Origin: Dyadobacter endophyticus
GTDB taxonomy: Bacteria; Bacteroidota; Bacteroidia; Cytophagales; Spirosomataceae
DNA length: 64,000 bases
NCBI RefSeq assembly: GCF_014641595.1
Contig: NZ_BMIA01000001.1
Coordinates: 2,604,426-2,668,425, forward strand
Direction: 5' to 3'
Every line of letters starts with the position of its first letter. Position 1 is the first letter of the stretch. Made by a program: the position numbers and the translations under genes. Under the pieces are notes generated by a model. The model had not been told where the DNA came from, made no database searches, and saw only the letters and a list, made by a program, of their open reading frames with translations. This document shows, in pieces, positions 24,502 through 34,392 of the stretch.

Positions 24502-26829
24502 CTACTCAGCCCTTGTCAATACAATGCTGCCGCTCGCACGGCATTTAAGCCGCAGAAGCCCACCTTCATCTTTGACGATCTCAATTCCTTTGGCTGACGC
24601 TACCCGGTATTTTTCAAAAGGTTTTTTCAAAACAATTTCACCCTCCTTTTCGGCGGTCATTCCGATCGATGTAACCTTACCGCCACGTTTGGCAGCACTT
24701 ACGAGAACGGCCCCTTCGGCGCGTAAATCCTTAAAATCAGCGTCTTTCCATACTTCGGGCACCGCCGGCATGATCTCAATAAAACCGGCATAACTTTGTA
24801 GCATCATTTCCTGCAAACCCGAGGCGAATGCGAAATTACCTTCCAGGGTAAACGGCCGGTAGGTAAATTTTGAAAGCCCCGATTTCGTCTGGTCGCCGTT
24901 GGCGTGGAAGCTATTGGGCAGGCAGAATGCCTTCGCGAAAATTTCAAGGGCCTTTTGGGCGCCCGCTCCGTCTTTCGCCCGCGCTTTCAGGTTTGCCAGC
25001 CAGGAATAGGAATAGCCGCACCAATAATCGGGACCGATTTTATCCAGCAATGCGATGGTGTTCCCGATCATTTTCTGCGCCTCCGGGCCATCCTCCCATT
25101 TGATGAGGCCCAATGGATGAATGGCCATCAGATGCGAAAAATGCCGGTGCGATTCGTTGTACGGAAGCGTTGGGGCAAACATCAGCTCGCTGTTTTCAGT
25201 AAAGGCAAACGGCGGGAATTCGGCCAGAAGCTCACGCCACTTTTGCGCCTGTACCCGGTCGCCCGTCGCGAGCGCGAGTTCCGCACCCGCCCCGAATGCA
25301 AACCTGATCAACGCCAGGTCATAATTCGTTGTCTGGGGAAACCAGGCTTCCAGCTTGTTGTCGCGGATTTCGGGACTCGAACTGATGGGCAATTGCCGGA
25401 TCCCCTTTTCATTTTTAATAGTAATATTTTCAAAGAATGTACAAACCTGTTTGAACCAGGGATAGGCACGATCTTTCAGAAAATCGCTATCCATACCGTA
25501 GCGCCATTGCAGATAGTAATGATGCGCAAGCCAGCCCGATACGGTCGGGGAAAGCGAATACTGGATCCAGCCGCCCATTTCGGTACCATCGAGGGTGGTT
25601 ACGCCCGGAACAGCGAGACCTTCTACACCGAAATATTGTTTGGTATAGCGTTGGTAATTCTCCTTGTTTTCGTCCAAATGATCGAGGTATCCCAATGCTT
25701 CTTCCAGGTGGTTACCACTGTAAGCAGGCCAGTAGCTGAGCTGGGTGTTGAGGTCATGGTGGTAATCACCTTTCCATGGCGGGATACGGCCATTATCCGC
25801 CGTCCATACCGCCTGCAATGAAATGGGCGGGGCGCCACGCCGGGCGGCCGAGCCGAACTTGTATTGTTCGACGTACCATTGTTTTTCGATCAGCGCGTCC
25901 GGCACACGAATGGACGACATATTCCAGAATTTCTGCCACCAGGCAACGTGCGACGAATAAGCGGTGGAGTAGGTCCCTTTTAATGCATCGCTCGTAATCG
26001 CGGCAGCATTGGGTCTGGCCGCTGCGTTCGGATAATGTGACGAAACACTCCATACCCCTTCTATAATTCCGTTACGAAGCGGCTTCCATTTCACGGCGAT
26101 CTCGTAACTGAAACCGCCCCAGCCCTCCTGACGATAAGTAATGCTATTGGCTTCCCGCGTAATGATGCCCTGTTTGTACCCGAGGCGGGCGAGATCATCA
26201 CCCACCAGCGAGTTGACCTCGCCTCCTTCCTTGACCGCCCCACTGTATTTGGGCGCAATGAGCTCTGGCATCACATTCTCCGAAACATGCTCAAACCGGA
26301 ACCAGCCCGCTGGTTTAGTGGCGTGTACAAAGGTCTTCAGCACCATCCCGTTGGACCATTCCACCACTGCCGTGGCCGAAGCCAGCAGCACATCCGCCTT
26401 CGTTACTTCAATCCCTGCGGGAAGGGCGAATTCCAGTGCGCCGGCAGGAATCTTGGACGGCGCCGGCTCGCGGTCATAAGGCGCATCAAAATACTGCTGC
26501 ACAGGCTTATAATCCTTTTTCCGAACCTGGTCCTGTACCCATTTGTAGCTGAATTCTTCGCGATGCAGGCCAGCCATCGGGCGCATGTCCCAGATATCGG
26601 CGCGATCCAGCGAGAGGCGTAGCTTACCTTCGCGTTCCCAGATCAGCGCTCCTACCGTGCCATTACCCAGCGGCAAAGCCTCGTCCCAAACTTTGGCAAG
26701 CTTGTCAAAATGGAGGTTATGTTTCTCCTGCGGTTGGGCCTGGCCCGTCAAAAACGACAACGCCGCCAGGCAGGTCAGCGTGGTTTTCAAAAAGAAATTA
26801 TGATCAGTACCCGTCATTTTGTTCCTCAT
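24502..26829 (-). CDS. GH95-like glycoside hydrolase, exported
   Basis: 775 residues with signal sequence (TCLAALSFLTGQA-Q). The N-terminal domain has the GH95 opening WDEALPLGNGTVGALIWERE. The (alpha/alpha)6 catalytic region shows DLNTQLSYWPAYSGNHLEEA, ESHRHFSHLMAIHPLG and FTLEGNFAFASGLQEMMLQS, characteristic of GH95 (alpha-L-fucosidase/galactosidase) and near relatives. The start ATG 26829-26827 overlaps the TGA of the TlpA gene as ATGA, so the two are translationally coupled. Probably periplasmic; substrate not resolved. Confidence 0.85.
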   Translation of the reverse strand: MRNKMTGTDHNFFLKTTLTCLAALSFLTGQAQPQEKHNLHFDKLAKVWDEALPLGNGTVGALIWEREGKLRLSLDRADIWDMRPMAGLHREEFSYKWVQDQVRKKDYKPVQQYFDAPYDREPAPSKIPAGALEFALPAGIEVTKADVLLASATAVVEWSNGMVLKTFVHATKPAGWFRFEHVSENVMPELIAPKYSGAVKEGGEVNSLVGDDLARLGYKQGIITREANSITYRQEGWGGFSYEIAVKWKPLRNGIIEGVWSVSSHYPNAAARPNAAAITSDALKGTYSTAYSSHVAWWQKFWNMSSIRVPDALIEKQWYVEQYKFGSAARRGAPPISLQAVWTADNGRIPPWKGDYHHDLNTQLSYWPAYSGNHLEEALGYLDHLDENKENYQRYTKQYFGVEGLAVPGVTTLDGTEMGGWIQYSLSPTVSGWLAHHYYLQWRYGMDSDFLKDRAYPWFKQVCTFFENITIKNEKGIRQLPISSSPEIRDNKLEAWFPQTTNYDLALIRFAFGAGAELALATGDRVQAQKWRELLAEFPPFAFTENSELMFAPTLPYNESHRHFSHLMAIHPLGLIKWEDGPEAQKMIGNTIALLDKIGPDYWCGYSYSWLANLKARAKDGAGAQKALEIFAKAFCLPNSFHANGDQTKSGLSKFTYRPFTLEGNFAFASGLQEMMLQSYAGFIEIMPAVPEVWKDADFKDLRAEGAVLVSAAKRGGKVTSIGMTAEKEGEIVLKKPFEKYRVASAKGIEIVKDEGGLLRLKCRASGSIVLTRAE

Positions 26830-27887
26830 TTCAAATCTTCAATAGAATTGATAGCCGATTCGATATCCTTGATAGCATTTGATTTACTGACAACCTTTCC
26901 GGCCTTATCAACCAGAAAATAGGTTGGAAAGGCGACAATATTATAGGTCTGGTTCACTTTTCCATTGTCTGCTTCAAGCTCGGAGAGCTGGACCCAGTTC
27001 AGGTTATTTTCCTTAATCATATTCACCCATTTGTCGCGGTCATTTTTGGATTCTGCCGCAATCCCGACAATCGTCATTTTGTTTGCGAAGCGGTCATAAA
27101 GGGCCTTCAACGCCGGAAATGCCCGGACACACGGGCCGCACCAATGGCCCCAAAAGTCGAGAAGGACGTATTTACCTTTGAAATCAGCCAACGAAACAGG
27201 GTTGCCGGAAACATCCGGGATTGTGAAGTCGGGTGCTGATTTGCCGGGAACAGGTTGATTTCGGACGGCATTTAATCTCTGCGAAAGCTTTATTCCCTGC
27301 TTAGAGGCACGGACAGCCGGCGTGAATGCCTGCCACAACGTTTCGTGTGTCGCGAGCTCGGCATCGTTGTACATGGATTGCCAATAAAGAAGCTCAGCGG
27401 CCATGCGGCTGGATGGATGCGATTGGATGAATGCCCGTGTTTTTACCTCCTTCTCCTTTTCCAGTTTGCTCTTCACCGAGTCGGGTTTACCATTTGCCAG
27501 CTCGTCATATTTCCAGTCGATTGCTGCATTGTACTGATCCACCAGCGCGTTTTCCTTCCCACCCTTTAAACGTAGCCTGAATGGGTGATCAAAAGAGCCG
27601 GAGACAGTTACTTCGCCCGGTTCAACCCATAGCCGTAAATATCCCGACGTTGCGAAGAGCATTGTCAATGTGCTATCGTCGGAGCCTTTGGGAGTGTATT
27701 TAAAATGGTCATTTACAGCTAAAACTGTATCAACCTGGCGCTTCCCGTCCTTCACATACCGGAATTGGATTGGCGACTTCCCTATCCCGGTAATTGATCC
27801 GGCAATGGTCGGTTTTTGGGCATAGGAAGTAAAAACGCCGATAGTGAGAAATAGAAAAACCGATTGGAGAATGATGTTCGGGTTCAT
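26826..27887 (-). CDS. TlpA-family thiol-disulfide oxidoreductase with DUF4369-like N-terminus
   Basis: 353 residues. Signal peptide to SYA-Q, an N-terminal beta domain of the DUF4369 type (about 25-105), a helical linker, and a C-terminal thioredoxin domain with active site WCGPC (Cys250, Cys253) and KFPAPDFTIPD-like entry (KSAPDFTIPDVSG). Periplasmic or outer-membrane-facing reductant or oxidant. Bacteroidota often place these with glycosidases and receptors. It is coupled by ATGA overlap to the GH95 gene. Confidence 0.88.
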   Translation of the reverse strand: MNPNIILQSVFLFLTIGVFTSYAQKPTIAGSITGIGKSPIQFRYVKDGKRQVDTVLAVNDHFKYTPKGSDDSTLTMLFATSGYLRLWVEPGEVTVSGSFDHPFRLRLKGGKENALVDQYNAAIDWKYDELANGKPDSVKSKLEKEKEVKTRAFIQSHPSSRMAAELLYWQSMYNDAELATHETLWQAFTPAVRASKQGIKLSQRLNAVRNQPVPGKSAPDFTIPDVSGNPVSLADFKGKYVLLDFWGHWCGPCVRAFPALKALYDRFANKMTIVGIAAESKNDRDKWVNMIKENNLNWVQLSELEADNGKVNQTYNIVAFPTYFLVDKAGKVVSKSNAIKDIESAINSIEDLK

Positions 27888-28159
27888 GCTGGCTAATGTT
27901 GGTGGACGCCTTTCGGATTTACAATGTAATCGAATTTTTCCCTGCTTTTAAATATAGCATCCTGCCGACCCTGAAAAATCGGCTGCGACCTTATCCGTAC
28001 GTGTGTATCGGGCGAGCGGTACCGCCCCGCACCGGGCCGCCTTATTGCCCAATGTGTCCGTTTCGCAATGATTCCGCTTACGTAACTTCCGCCAGCACGC
28101 CAATTTTGGACATTAATCCTTGTCAACAGACAGTAATGTTCATCCTTACAATTCAAATT

Positions 28160-28750
28160 ATGAAAAAGTTATTATTGGCGGCCTTAGTGCTAATGTCAAC
28201 AGGTGCATTCAGCCAGGGTTTGGTGCCCGGCCTGACGAAAAGACTGGAATTCGGAATCAAAGCCGGCGTGGGTTACAGCGATTTCGTTAATGCAAACTTC
28301 GCTACCGATCCGCTCGTTGGCTATCACTTCGGAGGCACCATCGGCTTTAAGCTCAACGACCGGTTTTCTATCCAGGAAGATATTTTGTATTCTCTGCAGG
28401 GAGCCAAAGCCAAGTCCGATATTTTGGGCAAAGAGGATATCAAACTCCACTACACGACCGTCCCGATCCTGCTTCGCTATAAAACAAGGTCGGGATTCTA
28501 TCTTGAAGGCGGTGCGCAAGCGGCTATGCTTATTAAAGAGGAAGTGCCGGGTCTTGCCGGTGACCAAAAGTTTGCAAAAAAAGTCGACGCCGGCGCAGTA
28601 GGCGGTATCGGTTTCCAATCCAAAATGGGCCTTGGTATGGGGGTGCGCTACATTTATGGTTTTACTAAAATCGGCGACACAGGTAATCCGATCATCAAAC
28701 CGGACTTTACGACGTCGACCGCGCAGGCAAGCATCTTTTATACTTTCTAG
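28160..28750 (+). CDS. Small outer-membrane beta-barrel (PorT-like family)
   Basis: 196 residues, starting MKKLLLAALVLMSTGAFSQG (signal peptide) at ATG 28160. Then alternating beta-strands such as EFGIKAGVGYSDF, HFGGTIGFKLNDRFSIQEDI, GFYLEGGAQAAML and a terminal aromatic strand TAQASIFYTF. This is the layout of the outer_membrane_beta-barrel/PorT family of eight-strand barrels. An in-frame extension upstream to 27896 has no signal and is unlikely. Monocistronic, followed by a hairpin. Function unknown. Confidence 0.85.
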   Translation: MKKLLLAALVLMSTGAFSQGLVPGLTKRLEFGIKAGVGYSDFVNANFATDPLVGYHFGGTIGFKLNDRFSIQEDILYSLQGAKAKSDILGKEDIKLHYTTVPILLRYKTRSGFYLEGGAQAAMLIKEEVPGLAGDQKFAKKVDAGAVGGIGFQSKMGLGMGVRYIYGFTKIGDTGNPIIKPDFTTSTAQASIFYTF

Positions 28751-28776
28751 CGGCTTACCGCACGCTCATATTCCAC

Positions 28777-28807
28777 AACTCCGGGTAGCCGACAGCCGCC
28801 CGGAGTT
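28777..28807. terminator. Convergent hairpin between barrel gene and LytTR regulator
   Basis: AACTCCGGG (28777-28785) pairs with CCCGGAGTT (28799-28807). It lies 26 bp after the barrel stop on the plus strand and 3 bp after the restored LytTR stop on the minus strand. U tracts are short on both sides. Its position supports 28811 as the real end of the regulator gene. Confidence 0.55.
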
Positions 28808-28810
28808 TCC

Positions 28811-29571
28811 TCATACCGCTCCGGTAAGCCATTTGAGAAAGGCTGGCGCCTTCTCTTTACTAATTGTCACCGTTTCACTTACAGGCACATTCACACTGAT
28901 GGAAAGCTTCCGTGACAAGATACTCGACGCATTCACGATCGCGCTCCGGTTGACCAGATATTGCCGGTTTACACGAAAAAATCGTCTCCCACAACTCCTT
29001 CCAATTCATCCAGACTTTTACCCGGATAATAGATCTTTTTCTCAAAAGTAGTCAGGTGGACAATTCCGTGCTCCAGACGGAACAGCGCGATATCCGCTAT
29101 TTTAAGCGGGAATATCGTATCCTTAAAATGGATCAGCAATGACGAGGGCCTGGCCGCCCTCACATCGGAAAACAGCCGCCTGACCGATTCGTATTGCGTT
29201 GAAATGTCCCCGACCTTGCCGCGGGTCAGGTTTTTGTATTTAGCCAGTGCCCGGGAAACGGATTCTTTGGTAAAAGGTTTGAGGATATAGTCGATACCGT
29301 TCGCATTAAATGCATGGAGCGCATATTCGTCGTAAGCAGTACAAAAAATCACCGGAACCTGCTGTCCCGCGAGTATTTCAAAACTCAATCCGTCGCCCAG
29401 CTGGATGTCGCTGAATATCAGGTCGGGGGCCGGGTTGCTCCCGAACCAGCGAACGCCTTCGTCCACCGATTTGATGATTGCAGTGATTGCAAGGGACGGA
29501 TCCGCTTCCTGTATCGTCTGCATCAGGTCATCCGCCGTCAGCCATTCGTCTTCGATGATTACGATGTTCAT
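28811..29571 (-). CDS. LytTR-family response regulator, frameshifted in the DNA-binding domain
   Basis: The receiver domain is complete (Asp55 in IFSDIQLGD, Lys in YILKPF) and the LytTR domain begins normally (SLLIHFKDTIFPLKIADIAL, LDELEGVVGDDFF). The frame then hits a stop at 28971-28969. One base over, the sequence continues as FRVNRQYLVNRSAIVNASSI and ends KAPAFLKWLTGAV at stop 28813-28811, exactly the LytTR fold. The shift lies in a run of six A (28976-28981; T6 on the coding strand) where seven would restore the frame. So either a one-base sequence error or a homopolymer mutation. The start overlaps the kinase stop by 4 bp (ATGA). Confidence 0.85.
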
Positions 29572-30602
29572 TTGTTGAGAATTTTAATGCTCACCCTGAA
29601 TACCTCCGGGCCCGATTCGATCCCGATCTGCCCTGCTCCCAGGAGTCGGTACCGCTCGGTCAGGTTCGACAGCCCCTGACCTGTCGACGGCTCCTTGTAG
29701 GCCCGTACTTGCAGGTTGTTGCTTACACGAATGTAGCCTTCGTGCTCGTCGATCAGGATTTTAATCGGTTTTTCTTCCGTCAGCAGGTTGTGCTTCAACG
29801 CATTCTCGACCAGCGGCTGCAAGGAAAAGAATGGCAGGAATCCACTATTCACCGTGTGGTCGGAAAGCGCTACTGAATAGGTCAACGCGCTTCCAAACCG
29901 GACCTGCTGCATTTGCAGGTAGTTCAGGCAAAAGTCAAGCTCGTTTTTTATCAATGTGGTGGTGGTACCATGGTTCGAGACGGCGACCCGGAGAAAATTG
30001 GCCAGATGCACCAGGTAACGTTCGCCTTCGTTAACATCTCTTTTGTAAAGTGATTTGACGGTGTTCAGAGCATTGAACAGAAAATGGGGATGGATTTGCT
30101 GACTAAGCAGAAGATTCCTCGTTTCTCCTGCATATGCTTTCAATTGGAGATTTTCGATCTCGCTTCTGGCTTTGCGGTGTTGCAGGATCACCAGATTTTG
30201 CAGCATCAGGATCAGTGTGTTGAATGCAGATACCGCCAGTATCGCCAGGCTGTAAGATTCCAGCATGTTTTCCCCCTCGCCCTCCCAGGGCCGTCCCGTT
30301 ACAGCCATATGGAAGTATCTGACCAAAAGCCAGACCAAAATGGCCACGCAGTAGCTCAGACTATAAAATAGAAACTGGTCGTGAGTGAGATACCGCGAAG
30401 ATCTTCGGGCAAAAAGGATGTGTAAACAAAGATTGAGAAAGCCCGCCAGGCCGATAAATAGCGAGATCTGGACAAACCGTACAAGGGTGTCGGCCGGATT
30501 CTTGGTGATGGCCAGGAGAAATACGCAAAACACGACCGACAACAATACAGAAAGCACGATGTTGAGCTTTACGAGATTTCTTGTCGGCAGCGATTCAGAC
30601 AT
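29568..30602 (-). CDS. LytS/YehU-type membrane sensor histidine kinase
   Basis: 344 residues. Four hydrophobic helices in the first 140 residues, then the His_kinase domain with QQIHPHFLFNALN (phospho-acceptor His173 by family rule) and an HATPase with LQPLVENALKHNLL and GQGLSNLTERYRLLG. The partner is the overlapping LytTR regulator. In Bacteroidota these pairs control nearby or distant transport and envelope genes; here no dependent gene is obvious. Confidence 0.9.
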   Translation of the reverse strand: MSESLPTRNLVKLNIVLSVLLSVVFCVFLLAITKNPADTLVRFVQISLFIGLAGFLNLCLHILFARRSSRYLTHDQFLFYSLSYCVAILVWLLVRYFHMAVTGRPWEGEGENMLESYSLAILAVSAFNTLILMLQNLVILQHRKARSEIENLQLKAYAGETRNLLLSQQIHPHFLFNALNTVKSLYKRDVNEGERYLVHLANFLRVAVSNHGTTTTLIKNELDFCLNYLQMQQVRFGSALTYSVALSDHTVNSGFLPFFSLQPLVENALKHNLLTEEKPIKILIDEHEGYIRVSNNLQVRAYKEPSTGQGLSNLTERYRLLGAGQIGIESGPEVFRVSIKILNK

Positions 30603-30672
30603 TGACCAAGGGAGTGTTTGACAATGCCTAAAAATAGTTTTTTTCTTCTATCCTACCGCCGGATATGAAGAA

Positions 30673-30695
30673 AGACTGACTTAAAAAGCCAGTCT
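30673..30695 (-). terminator. Possible terminator of the cytochrome/DUF1501 operon
   Basis: AGACTG-a-CTT pairs with AAG-c-CAGTCT around a short A loop, 42 bp beyond the stop of the DUF2231 gene on the minus strand. The following sequence is TTTCTTC. A weak but correctly placed hairpin. Confidence 0.4.
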
Positions 30696-30736
30696 CTTGC
30701 GTACCACCGATTAACCTATCTAATGGGTATTCTGCT

Positions 30737-32899
30737 CTAATTCACTATGATCTCGTCCACAAACATCCAGCCTTTTCCTCCCTTGCCCTGATGCCAGGCC
30801 GGCAATTTCCCGAGGGGTTTAGCCACGACTTTAACGCAACTAAGCAACTGGGGTTCGAACGCCGCTTCGTAAACAAGGTTCTCCGCTCCCGGGATGTCCT
30901 TTGCGGGCACTTCCGGGGTGATCACTTTCAGTAATTTGAGCGATTTTTCATTGGCGCCACCCCACACCTCGATCCGGGTTGGCGGGAAAATATAACTTCC
31001 CAGGTTTCTAAGCATGCTGACGGTCACATTAGCCGCTTTTACCGGTTTTTTGAAATACAGATAGCCCTGGAAATCACTCTGGTTATAACCCAGCCAGGTC
31101 CCGCTGACCCGTTCGGTGTCCCCTACCTTGCCGTCGAACAGTGATAAAGCTCCCTTTCCCTTGTAACCCTGGTCTGCCGGCGTGAGCAGCTGCGCGCTGT
31201 CGACGGGGTAGCCGGCTTTGAAAAACACCTTTCCAACCTGCTTGCTGCCATACCACCCCGCTCTGAATGCGCGGGCTTTCAGCATCGTGTTCCTGGTAAT
31301 GGAAATCGGCTTTTCGTACACTGGCGATTTTGTGCTATCGGGCTCGCTGCCGTCCAAAGTATACCGGATAACCGTACCGGCTATCTGATGTTTAAGGGAT
31401 AATGTACCGTCCGCGCCCACGAGCTGATTTTCGGTAACAATAATCGGCGGGTTGAGGGCCAGCACCACAGTATCGCCGCTAAAACCCGTTTCAAATGCGA
31501 TTTTAGAGCTTTTTTTCAGTCTTGCCAGCTCGTCTTTCTTCATGCCCGTACTCCACAAATAAACCTTTTTCAGGGATGGGATGGCTTCCAGCGCTTTCAC
31601 CTGCTCCATTTTCACGGCAGTACCACTCAGCGACAGTTCACGAAGCTTTCCGAGTTTTTTCAGCTCCCCGAGCGAATTACCCGTCACATCGGTGAAGTTC
31701 AGGATCAGCTTGCGGAGTTCGGGAAAACCGGCTATCACTTTAATGTCCTCATCACGCACCGGCATCTTGCTCAAATCCATGGAGACGATCTGAGCCTTCA
31801 ACGGCTGCAATCCTTCAATCTCTGTTATTTTAAAATTGGCACGACTATAAAAATTAACAAACAATGCCGGGGATTCCGCTGAAAGTGGTTTGATCAACCG
31901 GTAGCTTGTATTGAGCTTAATCACTTCGTCGGGGTCCGCTGCACTAAAATCATATGCCTCTTCGGTCCGGCCGCCCCCCAGTACATTCTGCCCGTAGGCA
32001 TAAACCGGATTCTGAGGCGATAGGGAACTAACCAGCTGATCGAACCGCGAACCACCCTTCACCCATGCCGCGAGCAACATAATTTCGTCGTCCGTGAGCT
32101 GTACTTTCCCGCGTGGAGGCATGTGTTTTTTGTCGTCGAGCGGCAAATGCAGCCGGCCGATGAGCAGGCCGAGGTCTGCTTTGGTAGTATCCCACAAAAT
32201 GCCTCCCTTCCCTCCTTTGGTAAGCAATGCCTGGGTCTGCATCTGCAAATCCCCTTTCGATTTCTCTGCATTATGGCACGAGAGGCATTTCTGATCCAAT
32301 ACAGGTTTTACTAGATCGGCATAAACTTTCGCCTCTTCAAAGGCCACTTTCGGGCTTTCCTCTACCGCTGGCCCCAGGGGCGAGATCAGGAAATCCTCGC
32401 CGTGGGTAAGATTCCCCCCCAGGTGCCCGCCTACAAAAAGCAGCACCAGAAACGAACCCGCCACCATTTTGGAAGGTATTTTCCAAGGCATCAGCGACTT
32501 CCGGAACCCATACCAGATAATGCTCGCAAGCGAGATCGCGACACCCAGCCATTTATGCCATAACAATGTTCCCGATTCATACCCCTCTTCTTTGGAGAGG
32601 ATAAAACCTGAAAATGCCGCCACTACGGCCGTCAGCGTCCCGATGATCAGCAAACTATCCGCCAATCCGGTATTCCATCGGGCCGACTCCGGCTTTTCGA
32701 CGATGATCACCCATAAACTGTACAATATCAGCACCACCAAAGGAAAGTGTAAAACCAATGGGTGCATCCTTCCGATGGCCTGCATCCAGAACGGGACGAC
32801 AAAACGGCCTTCGAAAAGCAAAAGGAATACGAGTAAACCATTCAGGAAGAAGGCCAGGTTATAGACCAGCCCTTTCCAATCCGACAAATATCTGCGCAC
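30737..32899 (-). CDS. DUF2231-cytochrome c-LRR-chitobiase-like multidomain membrane protein
   Basis: 720 residues. Five or so membrane helices in the first 165 residues form a DUF2231-type module with conserved His (RMHPLVLHFPLVV, WHKWLGV). Then a planctomycete-type cytochrome with haem motif CLSCH (Cys205, Cys208, His209) and MPPRGKVQLTDDEI. A leucine-rich-repeat stretch (about 365-470) and a CHB_HEX_C-like beta domain (IRYTLDGSEPDSTKSPVYEK) follow. The C-terminal region resembles discoidin-type carbohydrate-binding folds. A membrane-anchored haem protein facing the periplasm. Third gene of the operon, 21 bp after the DUF1501 gene. Reaction unknown. Confidence 0.85.
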   Translation of the reverse strand: MRRYLSDWKGLVYNLAFFLNGLLVFLLLFEGRFVVPFWMQAIGRMHPLVLHFPLVVLILYSLWVIIVEKPESARWNTGLADSLLIIGTLTAVVAAFSGFILSKEEGYESGTLLWHKWLGVAISLASIIWYGFRKSLMPWKIPSKMVAGSFLVLLFVGGHLGGNLTHGEDFLISPLGPAVEESPKVAFEEAKVYADLVKPVLDQKCLSCHNAEKSKGDLQMQTQALLTKGGKGGILWDTTKADLGLLIGRLHLPLDDKKHMPPRGKVQLTDDEIMLLAAWVKGGSRFDQLVSSLSPQNPVYAYGQNVLGGGRTEEAYDFSAADPDEVIKLNTSYRLIKPLSAESPALFVNFYSRANFKITEIEGLQPLKAQIVSMDLSKMPVRDEDIKVIAGFPELRKLILNFTDVTGNSLGELKKLGKLRELSLSGTAVKMEQVKALEAIPSLKKVYLWSTGMKKDELARLKKSSKIAFETGFSGDTVVLALNPPIIVTENQLVGADGTLSLKHQIAGTVIRYTLDGSEPDSTKSPVYEKPISITRNTMLKARAFRAGWYGSKQVGKVFFKAGYPVDSAQLLTPADQGYKGKGALSLFDGKVGDTERVSGTWLGYNQSDFQGYLYFKKPVKAANVTVSMLRNLGSYIFPPTRIEVWGGANEKSLKLLKVITPEVPAKDIPGAENLVYEAAFEPQLLSCVKVVAKPLGKLPAWHQGKGGKGWMFVDEIIVN

Positions 32900-32920
32900 T
32901 GTTTCGAGGTTTGAGTTTGA

Positions 32921-34387
32921 TTATGCAATGATCCCTTTCACCAGCTTGCCGGCTACATCGGTAAGTCGATAACGGCGTCCCTGGTGTTTGAAAACCAGTT
33001 TTTCGTGATCCAAGCCCAACTGATTAAGTATGGTCGCATGAAAATCATGCACATGCACCGGGTCCTTCACGATGTTATATCCGAACTCATCGGTCTCTCC
33101 ATAAACAATGCCCGGCTTCACACCACCGCCGGCCATCCATACGGTAAAGGCCCTCGGATGATGGTCGCGACCGTAGTTGTCTTTGGTGAGTGTTCCCTGG
33201 CAATAGTTGGTACGACCAAACTCCCCGCCCCAGATCACCAGCGTCTCATCCAGCAATCCACGCTGTTTGAGATCGGTGATCAAAGCCGCCGACGCCTGGT
33301 CGACATCCATACATTGCCCCTTGATCTCGTTCGGGAGCCCGCCATGGCTGTCCCAGCCCTGATGGTACAGCTGCACGAAGCGGACGCCCTGCTCGGAGAG
33401 CTTCCGTGCCAAAAGGCAGTTCGCCGCGTAAGTACCGGGCACAAGGCACTCCGGCCCATACATTTTCACAATGGATTCCGGCTCTTTGGTCATGTCGGTG
33501 ATTTCCGGAACGGCAGTCTGCATACGAAAAGCCATTTCGTATTGCTGCACCTTGGCGGTAATTTCCGGGTCACCAAATTCATTATATGTTCCCTGGTTCA
33601 GCTCGGTCAGATTGTCAAGCATTTTACGACGCTGCGCCCTATCCATGCCGTCGGGGTCATTGAGGTATAAAACCGGATTTTCCCCACTGCTGAACTGTAC
33701 GCCCTGGTGTACCGAATCCAGGAAGCCATTAGTCCACAATTTGGAATAAACGCCCTGTCCGTTTCCTTTCCCGCGCGACAACAAAACGCAAAAGCCGGGC
33801 AGGTTCTGGTTCTCGCTTCCCAGGCCGTAACTCAGCCACGACCCGAAACTTGGACGGTTGCCTACCTGCGCACCGGTCTGGAAAAAGGTAAGGGCAGGGT
33901 CATGGTTGATTGCCTCGGTATTCAGGGTTTTGATAATACAAAGATCGTCGGCGATACTTGCCATATGGGGCAGTAACTCGCTCATCCACGCGCCGCTTTT
34001 CCCGTGCTGTTTAAAATTAAATACCGAACCGGCCAACGGAAACTTGGCCTGATTGGCCGTCATACCGGTCAGGCGCTGGGTACCGCGGATCGATTCCGGC
34101 AGGTCCTGCCCATGCATTTTGTTCAGCATGGGCTTGTAGTCGAACAGGTCAAGCTGCGACGGTGCACCGTTTTGAAAAAGGTAGATCACGCGTTTCGCTT
34201 TGGGCGCAAAATGAGGCAGGCCGGCCATGAGCCCTTCCACGTCCGGTTCTCCGCCTCCGCCTTTAAACAGATCCGGAATGAGTAGCGAGCCCAGGGCAGC
34301 ACTGCCAATTCCCAGACTCAGTTTGGATAAAAAGTGCCTGCGGGTGGTATTCATCCCGAAATCAAATATTGGCTTTTCCATTGTCAC
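32921..34387 (-). CDS. DUF1501 protein, Tat-exported
   Basis: 488 residues. Tat signal TTRRHFLSKLSLGIGSAALG, then the DUF1501 fold, related to alkaline phosphatase/sulfatase (FQNGAPSQLDLFDYKP, WDSHGGLPNEIKGQCMDVD, LVIWGGEFGRTNYCQG, GRDHHPRAFTVWMAGGGVKPG). Metal-binding Asp/His residues typical of the superfamily are present, but the substrate of DUF1501 proteins has not been established. It lies 5 bp after the DUF1549/DUF1553 gene and 21 bp before the DUF2231 gene, a conserved trio in Planctomycetota, Verrucomicrobiota and Bacteroidota. Confidence 0.9.
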   Translation of the reverse strand: MTMEKPIFDFGMNTTRRHFLSKLSLGIGSAALGSLLIPDLFKGGGGEPDVEGLMAGLPHFAPKAKRVIYLFQNGAPSQLDLFDYKPMLNKMHGQDLPESIRGTQRLTGMTANQAKFPLAGSVFNFKQHGKSGAWMSELLPHMASIADDLCIIKTLNTEAINHDPALTFFQTGAQVGNRPSFGSWLSYGLGSENQNLPGFCVLLSRGKGNGQGVYSKLWTNGFLDSVHQGVQFSSGENPVLYLNDPDGMDRAQRRKMLDNLTELNQGTYNEFGDPEITAKVQQYEMAFRMQTAVPEITDMTKEPESIVKMYGPECLVPGTYAANCLLARKLSEQGVRFVQLYHQGWDSHGGLPNEIKGQCMDVDQASAALITDLKQRGLLDETLVIWGGEFGRTNYCQGTLTKDNYGRDHHPRAFTVWMAGGGVKPGIVYGETDEFGYNIVKDPVHVHDFHATILNQLGLDHEKLVFKHQGRRYRLTDVAGKLVKGIIA

Positions 34388-34392
34388 TAGTT

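Noticed and set aside
27893..28156. 87-codon minus-strand frame between the TlpA and barrel genes
   Set aside because: No domain, Arg-rich, and it would occupy the divergent promoter region of two clear genes.
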